DNA of 64,000 nt from Vicia villosa (GCF_029867415.1 NW_026705579.1:248001-312000); one strand, 5' to 3'. Shown: positions 23,945-37,592, numbered from the stretch's first letter. The notes: generated by a model from the sequence alone, not told the origin. Translations and numbers: made by a program.

Positions 23945-24421
23945 TGTGAGATATTGGATCGAACTCTAGTATCGCCGAAGGGTAGCTTCTTGGTTCGACA
24001 GGATTAAGCATGAAGTCAAAGGTTGTTCACATGCTTGTGTCGAAGATGCTAGGGTTGTTAGCATGTTAACTTAGGTTTTAGTGTTTAAACCCTAATTTGT
24101 TAAGTTAGCTTGTTTATTAAGTTGACTTGTGTAATAGGCCTTGTGGAAAAAGCCCATTAGTTAGTATGTTAGATTTTATTATAAATAGCATAGTAGTCTC
24201 TCATCATTGCTAAGCTGCAAATCCTAATTTAGGGTGAGAGAGATTATTTGTTATTCTTGTAAACTTGTAAGCTTGTTTTAAGAAAAAGTAAAAGAATATC
24301 AGTTATAACAAATCCTTGTGTTCTTCCTCGTTCTTTATTATTCTCTTGTTTTATACTTTTTCTTGGCATTGAATTCCGAAAATGTATATATTAATATTCA
24401 ATAATTATGGAATTCGTCACA
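23945..24421 (+). repeat. 3' LTR of copia A (about 477 bp)
   Basis: The purine-rich ccaaggtggagatt precedes TGTGAGATATTGG, a typical copia PPT/LTR junction. A TATA box (tataaata) lies at 24180-24187. The right end is set at ...attcgtcaca; the partner LTR is outside the window, so this end is an estimate. Confidence 0.7.
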
Positions 24422-26192
24422 ATTTGAATCACATCTATTTAAATCATTATGTTCAAAATTTTAGTTTTTGAAAAATTGAAGATTAAAAAAATTTACATAA
24501 CAGATACTTGTTATATCATCTTTACATATCTATATAAATATTCAGCCCCAACTTTATACCACTTACTTTAACAATATTTAATGACAATGTATATCATAAA
24601 CATGAGAGAATGTTTAAGTTTTATATGTTTGATGCTAGCCTAGCCTACTACACTATAAATCTAATGTGTGCAAAGTTTATTTAAGATTTAAAAAACATTG
24701 TTAGTAAGAGATAAAAGGTATTGAAAATAAAACAACTAAAATCAAACTTCATAAATTTGTTCGAAAAAAAATTACTTTAGTCAAATATGACATCATATTA
24801 TTATACTTTATGTTTCATCACCAACAAAAAAGGCAAGTTTATTGTTAGATTTGAAATCCTTAAAATACATAATCGAAATCAATCTTTAGAAATAAACAAA
24901 TCAAATAAAACATAGAAAGAATGAAATATAAAAAAAAAAAGAAAGATGAAAAAGATAAAACCTTAAGCTCATAGTTCTAAATAAAGTAGAAAAGACCAAG
25001 AAGATGATGGTGTGGAAATAATTTAACATATATCATCATTCATAAAAATGAAAACAACAAATAATTTAAGAGGAGAATAATAATCCTCTTAACACCCAAA
25101 ATTCTACTAATTATCCTTTCAACTACCCAAAAAAAATTAAAAATATAAAATTGGAAGAAAAAAAATTAAATAAATTACTAAATTAGAAAAAATTAAAATA
25201 AAATATTTGTAGTGAAATGGATTCCAACAATAATCCTTTTAACACCCAAAATTCTACTAATTATCCTTTCAACTACCCAAAAAAAATTAAAAATATAAAA
25301 TTGGAAGAAAAAAAATTAAATAAATTACTAAATTAGAAAAAATTAAAATAAAATATTTAAATCTTAATTATTTTAATTTAGTTTCAATTGATAATTGAGA
25401 TGTAGAAATATATAATCATAAAAACAAATATATAAAAGAAAATAAGAATAAGAAATAAAAGTAGTGGGGTAGGGTGTTGAATTTTATTAAACAAAATCAT
25501 TGTAGTGAGTAAAATTTGAATGTGTGTTGAATGATGAGGTGGAAGAGAGAGAAGATGATGTGGAACATAAAAAGTGAAAAAGTAGGGTGTTGAATAACTA
25601 AACCATTGTACATAGTGTAACATATGTTAATATTGAAAAATAAAAGCAATAAAAAAACAAAAATGAAAATAAAGTTGAGAAAGAAGTGAAAAATAATGAT
25701 GTCATCAAATTAAAAAGGAGAACTCTTATTGGTAAAAGGATGTAATAGGCTCGATGTAACACCACCTTCAATTATGAAATAAGTCCTTAAATTACGGGGA
25801 CGTTGATTTTGGTGGTTTTGCAAGTCCACGAATTGATTTCCTATATTTTAGTTTTAAAATTTTAGAAAATTAATAAATAAATAAGTTGTTAAAATATGAT
25901 TATAGCGGTTTTGGTTAATAATAAGTAAAATAAATAACAAATAAACGTTATAAATTTTACTCATCATTAATTCTTCAGTATCCAATGTAAAAAAAAGAAA
26001 AATCAACGTTAAAAAATTTAAGTGTAAGAAAACGTATTATGTATTATAATTAAAAATGGCATTATCATAAATAATTCTTATAGATTTTATTTAATAAATA
26101 TTATCAATAGTATTAAACTGTTTTAATGTATAAGTGAGGAAAAAACCAGAAAGATTCTCAAAAAGGGCACGTGACAATGTTAGACTTACAAA
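24422..26192. other. AT-rich stretch without a recognisable gene
   Basis: No ORF has coding character. Short phrases such as ttaacaccc (25090) and gggtgttgaa (25471, 25583) are inverted relative to one another, so a worn MITE is possible between about 25080 and 25620. Otherwise only A/T homopolymers and a 150-bp tandem duplication stand out. Confidence 0.6.
25077..25360. repeat. Tandem duplication with 150-bp period
   Basis: A block of about 130 bp beginning taatcct(c/t)ttaacacccaa occurs at 25081 and again at 25231. The two copies look almost identical over most of their length and are separated by a short unique spacer. Recent local duplication. Confidence 0.85.
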
Positions 26193-26294
26193 CTAAATGG
26201 ATAGAATTTAGAAAACGGTCTTATAACTGCTTATAAATACATCAATTTTGGTTGACCATGGAACAATACAAAAGAAAATAAACTTGGCAATTTT
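26193..26294 (+). repeat. Truncated duplicate of the DEFL promoter and leader
   Basis: The segment from actaaatggatag through cttataaatacat and ccatggaacaata to aaacttggcaat matches 26589-26687 just upstream of the DEFL start, including the TATA box. It stops before the ATG, so the copy has no coding sequence. AT-rich DNA between the copies includes ttaccaaac motifs in a MITE-like setting (about 26530-26590). Confidence 0.75.
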
Positions 26295-26622
26295 GCTTAT
26301 TGATTTTTCGATTATTTCAAAATTTATTGTATACTTTAAATATTATTAAAAATATTAAAAATTAAAAAAAAACATTAAACATTGAATCATAATATATATC
26401 AAAGGGTAAAAATAAATTTTTGTTAAAATAATAAGGGTATAAATGGAAGAAAAAGTCACAAACTAAAAGTTACTTTAAATAGCTTTAAAAAAAAAGACAA
26501 AAGTTAGTAAAAAAACTAAATGCAGTTACCAAACACTTTATATAAGCTGAAAAGCTAAAAGCTCTTTTTATAGCCTTTACCAAACAGACTCTAAATGGAT
26601 AGAAAACTGTCTTAAAAGTGCT

Positions 26623-26630
26623 TATAAATA
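26623..26630 (+). promoter_or_regulatory. TATA box of the DEFL gene
   Basis: tataaata, 58 bp before the preferred ATG (26688). Transcription should start near 26655. That would exclude the in-frame upstream ATG at 26649 and support 26688. Confidence 0.65.
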
Positions 26631-26687
26631 CATAAATTTTGGTTAACCATGGAACAATACCAAGACAAAAGAAATAAACTTGGCAAT

Positions 26688-27170
26688 ATGGCAAACCACA
26701 TAATCTCAAACTGTCTGAATATCTTTGTTATCATAGCTACCATTGCCGCAGGTAATTAGTCTCTCTTCCAACATTTCATTTTCATATGTTAAACATCTCA
26801 TTTTATTTTATTTCCTCAAATTTATTTATTTTTCCATGGGATCATAGTGCAATATTCAACAGTGGAAGCAGGCAGATGCTCAGAGGTTTTCAATAGATGT
26901 GATGACATGGATTGTCCTGGACATTGTAAATCAACATATGGAAGTCGTAGTTTAGGGCATAAATGTGATCAATTCTACCTCTGCACTTGTTTCTTCAATC
27001 AAGCATCTTCTTCAAGCAATATATGTCATATTGGGAATGGAACATGCTACACTGGTGAATGTGATAATGGTTGTTGCAATTCAAGGTGTGCTAGTTTGAA
27101 TCATGGTTCTGGAACTTGTATTCCTAACCAATTTACCAAAGATAGATGCCTTTGTTCCTATAGAAGCTAG
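26688..27170 (+). CDS. Secreted two-domain defensin-like (DEFL) peptide, two exons
   Basis: Exon 1 (26688-26751) codes a hydrophobic signal peptide (NIFVIIATIAA). A GT-AG intron (26752-26847) follows in phase 1, the position typical of plant DEFL genes, and exon 2 (26848-27170) codes the mature peptide. The precursor is 128 aa. The secreted part has 16 cysteines in two similar halves, both opening C-x6-C-x4-C-x3-C; the second ends C-x9-C-x9-C-x-C. This fits a tandem cysteine-stabilised alpha-beta fold. Such peptides are secreted and act in defence or in cell signalling; which one applies here cannot be read from sequence. The acceptor and frame are clean and no lesion is seen. It is the only plausible host gene in the window. 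Confidence 0.88.
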
Positions 27171-27332
27171 ATTATTGTTTGGATGATGATGAAATAATAA
27201 TTTATATATATCAAGTTAATGTATTGGTTCCTATCTTATATGTATTGTATATTATGTTCACCTTTTTAGTTTTTTAAATTGTTATTAATATTTCATGCAA
27301 ACAATAAGGTATTTCAATCAACAAGAAAATGA

Positions 27333-28722
<1,390 letters not shown>

Positions 28723-29317
28723 TGTTGAAGTATGTCTTAAAATTTTTATTGATGAAGAGAAAGAAAACATGTTATCATAGGGTAACAATCTTAGAGCTTA
28801 CAACAAGGGAGGACAAGGGTTTAAAGGCATAACATAGGGTTTAGGGTTTTGGCTATTCTCAAGGGAAACCTTAGAAACGCAAGGGTTTTCGGGAAACCTT
28901 TGGAGTTATCTAAGGGAAATGTGGAATTGTGAAACACTTGTTTACACATTTAGTTTGAGTTATTCATATATTGAAGGTTGAAGGGGTTGAGAAACACTTG
29001 GGTAGAAAATAGAGTTAATTTTTGGGTGCCTTCAGGGTTGTTCTTGGGAATGTGAAAGAAAATGTTTTTTTTTTAAACTCATGTAATATCTTGTAAGAAC
29101 TTTCTGTGTATAGTGAATTTGAGAGTTGCTCTCTTCTCTGGAGTAGATTGTTTGATCGAACTAGGTAAACAAACCTACGTCTTTTTCTCGCCTTATTCTG
29201 TTACATTATATGTGTACGAATTATCATTGTTGTAGACCATTTATTTTGGTTGCTACTATTCTTTGCCTCACAAATTGATATTTAATTTTGTTGTAATTCA
29301 CAATATTATTCACAACA
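28723..29317 (+). repeat. 5' LTR of copia B (595 bp)
   Basis: TGTTGAAGTATGTC...TTCACAACA. Compared with the 3' LTR it lacks about 370 bp between aaaacatg and ttatcatagggt, so this copy probably lost sequence. Confidence 0.8.
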
Positions 29318-29367
29318 AGTGGTGTGGTGAGTGTGGAGCAAAGAGATATTGTTTACAAGTGAGCACC

Positions 29368-30611
29368 ATGGTTAAATGGGAGATCGAAAATTTTTCCAGT
29401 AACAACGACTTCGAGTTATGGAAAATTAAGATGCAAGAAATTTTAATTCACCAGAAGTGTATCGATGCTTTGAAGAGTGAAACATTGATGCCTACAGGGC
29501 TTATACAGGTATAAAAGACCGAAATATTGGATAAGGCTAGGAGTGCCATCATCTTGTGCCTCGGGGAGCAAACTGCGGTTGCTATGTGGGTAAAACTTGA
29601 GTCATTGTATATGAAAAAGTATTTGGCTCACAGTTTGTATCTGAAACAGCAACTCTATTTATTCCGAATGGTGGAGAACAAATCCATAGTCAGCTTACAT
29701 AATTTCACAAAATTATTGATGATCTTGAGAATATTGAAGTGAAGATTGATGATGAGGACAAGACTTTGCTTTTGTTAAGTTAATTACCCAATCCTTTGAG
29801 CAATTTAAGGATGCCCTTCTTTATGGTAAGGAAGATACTATTACTTTGGATAAAGTCCAAACGGCGGTGGAATTCAAAGAATTTTCAAAGTCGAAAGATT
29901 TGAATATTGAAGATAGTGGTAAAGGCTTAAATTTGTCGAGAGAAGGAGGTGAGCGTAAAGGGATGTCAAAGTCAAAGAGGTATGACAAGTCAAAGGAAAA
30001 ATATTTGAATTATCAGAAAACTAGTCACTTTAAAAGAGATTGTCCTGAGAGAAAGGTCAATGAAGATTCTGCTCAAGTTGCAATTGCCTTGGGTGAGGAA
30101 AGTTATGAGTATGTTGATGCACTAGTAGTATCGAGTTTTGAAACTGAGGATAGTTGGATCATTGACTTAGGTTTCTCTTATCACATGTCCAAGAATATAA
30201 TACTTTGAAACTTTGAAGATGGTGCAAGGTGGAGTAGTTCATGTTGGTGATAATAAAGCATGCAAGGTTCATGGTATTGGTATAGTCGAATTTAAAATTT
30301 TTGATGACCGTGAACTTTTTATTCATAATATGAGGTATGTTCCATAACTCAAGCGAAATTTGGTATCTATAAGTATGTTTGATGATCTAGGCTATTGCAC
30401 TAGAGTTGAACATGGAGTGTTGAAGATTTTGCGTGATTAATTGATTATTGCTAAAGGGTCTAAAATATGTGGTCTATATATTTTATAAGGTTCAAATTCT
30501 GTTGTTCATTCATCGTTAACTAGTGGAGGCTTTCATGACAAGGAAGAACTATGAGATTTGAGTTAAAGGCGTTATGAATGCCTTGAGAAAGTTTCAGAGG
30601 AGTATATCCCT
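29368..30611 (+). pseudogene. Copia B gag and protease start
   Basis: From ATG 29368 the frame reads a copia gag N-terminus (EIENFSSNNDFELWKIKMQ), with a TAA near 29512, then AMWVKLESLYMKK...LYLKQQLY, a frameshift near 29735 and a knuckle region (YQKTSHFKRDCPE) in which the first two Cys are lost. The protease motif appears as WIIDLGFSYHM, with the D-S-G triad changed. A later frame carries more protease-like sequence (VHVGDNKACKVHGIG). The region then jumps to the LTR. Particle protein remnant, non-functional. Confidence 0.8.
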
Positions 30612-31339
30612 TGTTGAAGTATATCTTAAAATCTTTGTTCATGAAAAGAAAGAAAACATGTTTTGATATTTCCAAAAATAAAAAATCCAAAAAATATTCT
30701 GATTCACGCAATTTATAGGTTTCGGGTTCGATCGGTTCCGTTCATTGATCCATTCATTAATTATAATATTTTATATTAATTTGGGGATCATATAAATTAA
30801 AATAAACTGATATTATAGAATATTAAAAATATTCTAAAAAATATTATAAGAAATATATTTATAATATTCTATAAGATATATATTTATAATAGTCTAAGAG
30901 ATATTATAAGATATTTAAAATATTTGAGAGATATTATAAGATTATAATAATATCTTTTATTCTAATAATTAAGGAGATATGTTTTGGGATTTGTTGTGGA
31001 TTTGTTGGAGTTTGGCATTATAAAGATGTATCTCTTCTGTTATTATAGGGTGACAATCTTAAAGCTTACAATAACAAGGAGGACAAGGGTTTAAAGGCAT
31101 AGCATATGGTTTTGGGAAATTTTTGGACTTATCTAAGGAAATTGAGAAATTGGGAAACACTTGTTTACACCTTGGGTTTGGTTAGTCATATATTGAAGGT
31201 TGAAGAGGTTGGGAAACACTTGGGGAGAAAATAAGGTTTATTTTTGGATGTCAGGGTTGTTCTTGGGAATGTGAAAGCAAAGGTTACTTTCTTGTAACTC
31301 ATCTGTAATCTCTTATAACAACTTTATGAGTATGGTGAA
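30612..31339 (+). repeat. 3' LTR of copia B, first part
   Basis: Starts TGTTGAAGTATATC and is cut at gtgaa by copia C. It resumes at 38487. It holds about 370 bp absent from the 5' LTR (about 30663-31040). Confidence 0.8.
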
Positions 31340-32216
31340 TGTTAGAAATATGTGTTTCAATCGAGAGGACCGAGGCTGGAATCGTGAACGGAATCACTTT
31401 CCTTAAAGTATTTCAAGCACTCCCGAAATGTCTTAGAGTTTTGATGCAGGAATACCCAGGATAATTCAGCCTTATCGAGTTTGCGCAAGACCGGCAAAAA
31501 CTCAAATGCAGCGAAGAACGATCTGGAATTATTCAGAGGATTTTCGGAATTTTTGTGATGTGATTTCTAAATGCAGAACCATCCTTTTATAGGCCATGAA
31601 AATATTAGTTTCAAAGGTTGCGACCCTTAATGAAACAATATATTTTCAAAAGTTATGACTGTTGCACTTGTACAGATTCATGCACCTATTTGCATGGTTT
31701 CATTTCTGCATGTTTCGTGAACAGTTGCCACCTTTCCGATTCAAAATTCAAATCACGTACACTGAGCAAAATGTAACACCCGTCCGAAGGCCGGCCGTCG
31801 CCCGCCGGAGCCGCCTCATTAATGCCGCGAATAGCCTGATCGCTCCGATGCGACGTGCCTAAGTGCTCAAGTGCCTTCTACAAGCCGCCACTAGCGCCTC
31901 TACGCCCACGCCCCGAACCCGGACCCGGAGTCGGAGTCGGAGTCAGGGTCGGAGCCGGAGCCGGTGTCGCCGGTGGCGACACCGGCGAGTGGTTGTAGGA
32001 TTGGGACAAGTGGCATAATGCTTGAGACCACCACATTTGTCAATATGGCACTTTATCCTCTTTTGTCCTTTTGTTGAGTTAATCTTATTAACTCTTTATA
32101 AAGACTTTGAAAATGAGTGAATCTTCCAATGTGGGACTTTATTACATGCATTTATTAGCATTAACTCATTTTCACCATTTTGTCATTTTAGAACACATTT
32201 GTAATAAATTACAACA
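31340..32216 (-). repeat. 3' LTR of copia C (877 bp)
   Basis: Contains a TATA box on the minus strand (complement CTATAAAAGG, 31583-31592) and a strikingly GC-rich core (about 31780-31995) with three ggagtc hexamers. Matches 37593-38481 with scattered differences. Confidence 0.92.
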
Positions 32217-32748
32217 ATCCCCCACTTGTTCTAATAATGAAAAATCCAATTCCAGAATATAGAAGATAAAAGTGTTAATACAGTTAGGTATCTTTCGATT
32301 TGAACTTAACCTTAGTAAAGACAACGCAAAGTCTAATCGGAACGTTAGGTAGATATGCTTTGAACCATTATCCCATGTGATCAGACCGACATTGCTATAC
32401 ACACACTCTTAAGGTCTCTTCGCCTACATATCTCGCCTAGCACTATTTATGGCCATGTGCTTTTCCTGTTTTCATGAATTTTTCATGAGAGAAACTCCAA
32501 CTCTCACTTTGAGACGGCACCATCTCGAAATTCATATAGGTGAAGTTTTATTAGTATCTCTTTATATACATATCCTCGATATAGAACTTCATTAAGAGTT
32601 TCCTTAAAACTCATCCCTCAATTATGTAATAGTCAACATTATCACGAAATGTTGCACCAACTTCCAAATCAATGACTTGTTGTTACCCATTGAATCTTAG
32701 GTTAAGATGTATTAACTTCAGATTGGGTTGCTATCATTGTCGGAACCC

Positions 32749-35700
32749 TCATTCAAGGAGTTTTAATCCCATACCTTTCGAGGTAGACTTTACTAAATCT
32801 CTGGCCAGTGGTTTAGTAAAAGGATCAACTAAATTATAGCTTGTTTGTATATATGTCAGTGAAATGATCCCATCCTTTATCATTTTTCTCACGAGAGAAT
32901 GTCTAAGACCTATGTATCTAGACTTTCCATTGTATACTTCACTGAATGCTCTAGCCAGGGTGGCTTGACTATCACAATGTATCAACACATTTGAAACATT
33001 ATCTTTAGCTAATGGAACCTCTAATAAGAGATCCCTCAACCATTCTGCTTCTTGTCCAGCAGATGCAAGAGCCACAAACTCCGATTCCATGGTTGAGAGA
33101 GTAATGCATGTTTGTTTCTTGCTCTTCCAAGAAATTGCACCTCCAACTAATGTGAATATCCACCTAGTTGTAGATTTATAATCTCCAACACTTGATATCC
33201 AACTTGCGTCGGTATATCCTTCTAGTATGGCAGGAAACTTACCATAATGAAGGCCAAGGTTTTTAGTCTTTGACAAATATCCAAAAATCCTTGTTATTGC
33301 CTTCCAATGTTCATCATTTGGATTGCTAGTAAATCTACTCATTTTACTAACAGCAAATGCTATGTCTGGTCTAGTACATTGCATTAAGTACATTAGACAT
33401 CCAATGGCACTTGCATATTCCAATTGTGCCATGGATCTACCATTATTCTTTTGAAGTTTGACACTAGGATCGAACGGAGTGGTTACTTCCTTGAAGTTAA
33501 GGTGTTTGAACTTTTCCAACATTTTTTCAATATAATGTGTTTGATTAAGTTCATAACCCCCACTATTTCGTCTTACTTTGATCCCTAGTATAGTGTCAAC
33601 TAATCCAAGATCCTTCATCTTGAATGTGGAAGTTAGAAAACCTTTTATTTCTAAGATTCCATTCATTTCATTGTTAATAATCAACATGTCATCAACATAT
33701 AGATATAGAAATATAATAGCATTTCCACACACCTTTGTGTACAAGCATTTGTCACAAGAGTTTGGAATGAACCCATTTGAAAGTATGGCAGTGTCAAATT
33801 TTTGGTGCCATTGTTTTGGTGCCTGTTCTAAACCGTATAAAGATTTGACAAGTTTATATACCTTTTGTTCATTTCCATGAAGTGTGTAGCCTTCTGGTTG
33901 CTCCATATAGATTTCCTCGTCGAGATCGCCATTTAGGAATGCTGTTTTAACGTCCATTTGATGTACAATAAGGTTGTTCAAGGAAGCTAGTGCAAACAAG
34001 ATTCTAATCGTCGTAGTTTTTGCTACTGGTGCATATGTATCAAAATAATCGATACCTTCCTTTTGTCTAAATCCTTTTGCAACTAGTCTGGCCTTGTAGG
34101 TGTTTAATGTACCATTACTGTGATACTTCTTCCTAAACACCCATTTGCATCCGATGGGTCTTGATCCCTTCGGAAGATCAAATAGTTCCCAAGTATGGTT
34201 TGACATAATTGAATCCATTTCATCTTGGATAGCATCCTTCCAAAAAGAAGCATCTATAGAAGTCATTGCTTCTTTATATGTTTTAGGATCATCTTCAATT
34301 TGAAGAATAATTGGAATTTTATGAACATCATTCTTGTTATTTCCTTCAATTAGACAAACGGAAATAAGTTGAGAATCGATTTCATCCGGTCCTAGACCTT
34401 TAATTTTTTGTGCCCTTTTGCTTCTTCTTGGTTTGGGTTGTGTTTCAACCATCTGAGTCGAATCATTGTCACAAGACTCTTTGATCATGGGATTGTCTGG
34501 TTCTTTATTCTTGGTGATAAGATTTTCAAAGAATTCCACATCTCTATATTCGATAATTACATTAGACTCTAAATTTAAAAGTCTATATGCTTTACTGTTT
34601 AGTGCATATCCTATGAAGTCACATCTGATCCCTCGAGGACCTAATTTTGTTCTTTTGGGATCCATATTTTTGTAATATGCCACACACCCCCACACTCTAA
34701 AATAATCAATATTAGGTGATCTTCCTTTCCATTTTTCATATGGAGAAATTCCAGTTGTTTTTAATGGAATTCTGTTCATTATGTGACATGCGGATAATAA
34801 TGCTTCACCCCACAAATTAAATGGCAATTCTGAATGCATTAACATAGCATTAACCATTTCTTGATATGTTATATTTTTTCTTTCAGCCATGCCATTTTGT
34901 TGCGGTGTGCGAGGCGCAGAACATTCGTGTATTATGCCATATTCTTCACAATATGCATCAAATTTTGCCGAGAAGTATTCACCGCCTCGATCACTTCTAA
35001 GTACTTTTATGGTAGCACTTAATTGATTTTTGAATTTCGCTTTATATGTTTTAAAAGCATTAAAGGCATCATCTTTATGCTTTAAAAGGTATACATGTGT
35101 GAACCTAGAGCAATCATCGATAAATGTTATAAAATAACGATTTCCCCCACGGGTCAACATTCCATTGAATTCACACAAGTCAGAGTGCACAAGATCAAGA
35201 ACATTTGTTTTTCTTTCAACACTTTTGAAAGGTTTCTTAATCATTTTAGACTTAACACATATTTCGCATTTTCCGAAATCATGAATGTTACATGATATCA
35301 ATCCAGATTTAATTAGTCTATTCATAGTACTAATACCAATATGTGCTAATCTAGAGTGCCATAATGAAATAGATTCAAGCATATAAGCAGAATTAGAAAT
35401 TTCATTAATAATATTGTCGGTAGTACAAAGTTTGATCATTCCTTCAGCGGAATATCCTTTTCCTACAAATATACCATTACGGGTCAATATTAACTTGCCC
35501 GATTCATACACGGATTTAATGCCCGGTTTTCCCAACAGGTCCCCACTAACAAGGTTCCTATTCATGTCGGGAACATGAAGAACATTGACAAGAGTGACTT
35601 TCTTTCCAGAGGTAAAGTTGAGTTTGACGGATCCTGTTCCAACGACTCTTGATCGCACTTCATTTCCCATTTGCACTTCCTGTCCATCATTGACTTCGGT

Positions 35701-36237
35701 ATAGGTTTTGTATGCCGCTTTATCATAGGACAAATGTACAGTTGCACATGTATCATACCACCATCCTTGGACTTTTCCTTTTATGGCCATAATTTCGCTC
35801 ACAGTAGCGATTATGTCGTCATTGATATGAACAACATTAACCTCAGATTTGGGCTTGTTGTGCCTGTAATCTTGAGCATAATGTTCGGGTTTGCCACATG
35901 CATAACATCCATTTTTAGTACCCTTTTGTCCGCCAGAGTTTTTGAACCTGTTATTATCTTTCTTTGGACCAAGATGGTTTTTTGTGCCATCATACTTTTT
36001 CTTTCCCTTTGCAGCAACAGTATTTGCCTTTGCAAATCCAGCGGACTCGGTCTTTTCACGATCCTTCGTTTCTTCCTCGATTCGAAGGTGTTTCTGAAGT
36101 TTCTCCAACGAGAGATCCTCAGAACTATGCAGCAATTTCTTTCTGTATCCTTTCCATGAAGGTGGCAATTTTGCTATGATTGTACCAACTTGAAAAGCTT
36201 CAGGGACATCAATTTTTACATCCTTTGTTTTATTCAC
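32749..36237 (-). CDS. Copia C gag C-terminus and complete pol (1162-aa open frame)
   Basis: The open frame starts at the hAT MITE junction within gag. The zinc knuckle reads [14 protein letters not shown], so the last Cys is Tyr. The protease has the D-T-C variant ([12 protein letters not shown]) in place of D-S/T-G. The integrase has H-x-H ([10 protein letters not shown]), CEICVKSK and a catalytic core with [17 protein letters not shown] and [13 protein letters not shown] shows [22 protein letters not shown] and the catalytic YVDDMLI. RNase H ends with [20 protein letters not shown] and HSLVRKM. The frame is continuous to its TAG/TAA end, but the gag lesions and changed Cys make activity unlikely. 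Length and domain order are normal for copia pol. Confidence 0.92.
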   Translation of the reverse strand: MNKTKDVKIDVPEAFQVGTIIAKLPPSWKGYRKKLLHSSEDLSLEKLQKHLRIEEETKDREKTESAGFAKANTVAAKGKKKYDGTKNHLGPKKDNNRFKNSGGQKGTKNGCYACGKPEHYAQDYRHNKPKSEVNVVHINDDIIATVSEIMAIKGKVQGWWYDTCATVHLSYDKAAYKTYTEVNDGQEVQMGNEVRSRVVGTGSVKLNFTSGKKVTLVNVLHVPDMNRNLVSGDLLGKPGIKSVYESGKLILTRNGIFVGKGYSAEGMIKLCTTDNIINEISNSAYMLESISLWHSRLAHIGISTMNRLIKSGLISCNIHDFGKCEICVKSKMIKKPFKSVERKTNVLDLVHSDLCEFNGMLTRGGNRYFITFIDDCSRFTHVYLLKHKDDAFNAFKTYKAKFKNQLSATIKVLRSDRGGEYFSAKFDAYCEEYGIIHECSAPRTPQQNGMAERKNITYQEMVNAMLMHSELPFNLWGEALLSACHIMNRIPLKTTGISPYEKWKGRSPNIDYFRVWGCVAYYKNMDPKRTKLGPRGIRCDFIGYALNSKAYRLLNLESNVIIEYRDVEFFENLITKNKEPDNPMIKESCDNDSTQMVETQPKPRRSKRAQKIKGLGPDEIDSQLISVCLIEGNNKNDVHKIPIILQIEDDPKTYKEAMTSIDASFWKDAIQDEMDSIMSNHTWELFDLPKGSRPIGCKWVFRKKYHSNGTLNTYKARLVAKGFRQKEGIDYFDTYAPVAKTTTIRILFALASLNNLIVHQMDVKTAFLNGDLDEEIYMEQPEGYTLHGNEQKVYKLVKSLYGLEQAPKQWHQKFDTAILSNGFIPNSCDKCLYTKVCGNAIIFLYLYVDDMLIINNEMNGILEIKGFLTSTFKMKDLGLVDTILGIKVRRNSGGYELNQTHYIEKMLEKFKHLNFKEVTTPFDPSVKLQKNNGRSMAQLEYASAIGCLMYLMQCTRPDIAFAVSKMSRFTSNPNDEHWKAITRIFGYLSKTKNLGLHYGKFPAILEGYTDASWISSVGDYKSTTRWIFTLVGGAISWKSKKQTCITLSTMESEFVALASAGQEAEWLRDLLLEVPLAKDNVSNVLIHCDSQATLARAFSEVYNGKSRYIGLRHSLVRKMIKDGIISLTYIQTSYNLVDPFTKPLARDLVKSTSKGMGLKLLE

Positions 36238-36250
36238 GAGAACCTGTAAC

Positions 36251-37131
36251 CAGTGTTTTAAAAACCGGACCGGTCATCGAACCGGTAAGGGTACTGGGTC
36301 ACTGGTTTATCAGTCGAACCACTGGGTCACTGGTCGAACCGCACGACCAAACCGGATTAAACCGTATTAAACCGGATTAAACCGGATAACTCGATTGAAT
36401 AGACTTGTCATTATATAGGTATAAAACCGGTCGAACCGGATGATTCAGTCTCTAAAAAAATATAACTACCTTTTAAAATTTTAAAAATATCATATCATAA
36501 ATTCACAATTTCATAACTTAAATTCAAATTTTAAACAAAGGTATCACACATAATAAAATAGTAAAAAATTACAAAGTGTAATTGCAAACAAAGTCTAATT
36601 ACAACATAATCTAAACAAAGTCTAATTACAACATAATCTAATTGAATAGTTTATAACAAAATAACTCCAATGTGTATCAAATTTAATTCAAAATAGGATC
36701 TTCCTAAAAAGAAAATCAAATAAAATTCAATATGTTGATGTTATTTAAGAAAATTTATTATCAAAGATAACAAATAGACAATAAAGTTTTTAATTTGTCA
36801 CTAACGAAAAAAACTATGTGAGAATGCTATTTAAGTAATACACTACTAAATATATTTAAAAAAAAGTTAAAAAAAAAAGTTTAAAAGAAATGTTAAAAAA
36901 AAGTTTAAAAAAAAAGTTTAAAAGAAATGTTAAAAAAAAGTTTAAAAAAAAAACAAAAAAAAAAAGCAATTAAACCGCCGGTTTTCCGGTTTTTCCGGTT
37001 TTTCCGGTTTTGACCGGTTCCCACCGGTTTGATGACATATCCGATCCAACTATTGAACCAGACCGGTTACCTGGCCGGTTCCCGGTTCAAACGGTCCGAC
37101 CGGCCGGTCCGGTCCGGTTTTTAAAACACTG
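36251..37131. mobile_element. Non-autonomous hAT-type element (MITE-like, 881 bp) in copia C gag
   Basis: Ends are inverted repeats of about 25 bp: CAGTGTTTTAAAAACCGGAC on the left and its complement at the right end. A perfect 8-bp duplication cctgtaac lies at 36243-36250 and 37132-37139, typical of hAT. Subterminal regions are packed with accggtt-type motifs, as hAT transposase-binding ends often are. The centre is A/T-rich with repeats of aaaaaagtttaaaa near 36860-36955. No transposase is coded. Without it and one duplication copy the gag frame is continuous. Confidence 0.93.
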
Positions 37132-37572
37132 CCTGTAACTCGTGTACTTGTGAAAGAATAGGCTTGGAATCCAACATTTTAAAGTCAAAGTATTTAGATA
37201 TTAAGAATTTTTTCGTACCTTCTTCTTCGGCTTTAAATTTGAATTCAAGTGCCTTCCAGATTTCCTTTGCAGATGCGGTATCAGTGTAGAGATAATAGAG
37301 ACGATCGGATAATGTGTTCAGAATGTGTCCACGACAAAGCAATTCATCTTCCTTACGTTTCTTTCTCTCCTTTTTATTTCATCGGTGTCATCCGCAGTTG
37401 GTTCTGGAATTTCTTCCAAGTCAGGATCCAAGACATATTGAATTTTCAGAGTAGTCAGGAGAAAAGTCATTTTGTCCTGCCAACGGGTATAGTTTGTTCC
37501 ATCAAAGCAATCTAGTTTCACAAGATCCTGGTTCATGAGTTTGATGCTTGAAACAGAAGCGTCGGTGGCCAT
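37132..37572 (-). pseudogene. Copia C gag N-terminus
   Basis: ATG at 37572, 20 bp from the LTR. LVKLDCFDGTNYTRWQDKM is the usual copia gag start. A one-base loss near 37378 in a run of A shifts the frame; the other frame continues LCRGHILNTLSDRLYYL and KEIWKALEFKFKAEEEG up to the hAT MITE, then joins the 36237 frame. Capsid protein, split in two and frameshifted. Confidence 0.88.
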
Positions 37573-37592
37573 GGTTTGATATACTTTAAGAT

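Larger units (their letters stand above)
6197..24421 (+). mobile_element. Ty1/copia element A, split by Tat1 and truncated by the Athila-like insertion
   Basis: Copia coding sequence at 6197-7630 stops within the reverse transcriptase region at an LTR boundary and resumes in the matching place at 23231, so removing Tat1 reconnects the frame. A polypurine tract and a 3' LTR follow to about 24421. The 5' half (LTR, gag, protease, most of integrase) should lie left of the Athila-like insertion, outside the window. Confidence 0.85.

Noticed and set aside
26649..26687. Upstream in-frame ATG as the DEFL start
   Set aside because: It lies only about 26 bp after the TATA box, so it is probably not transcribed; starting there would also put a charged stretch before the signal peptide.
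31780..32000. GC-rich block as a possible host gene or CpG island
   Set aside because: The same block is in both LTRs of copia C and contains no supported frame.
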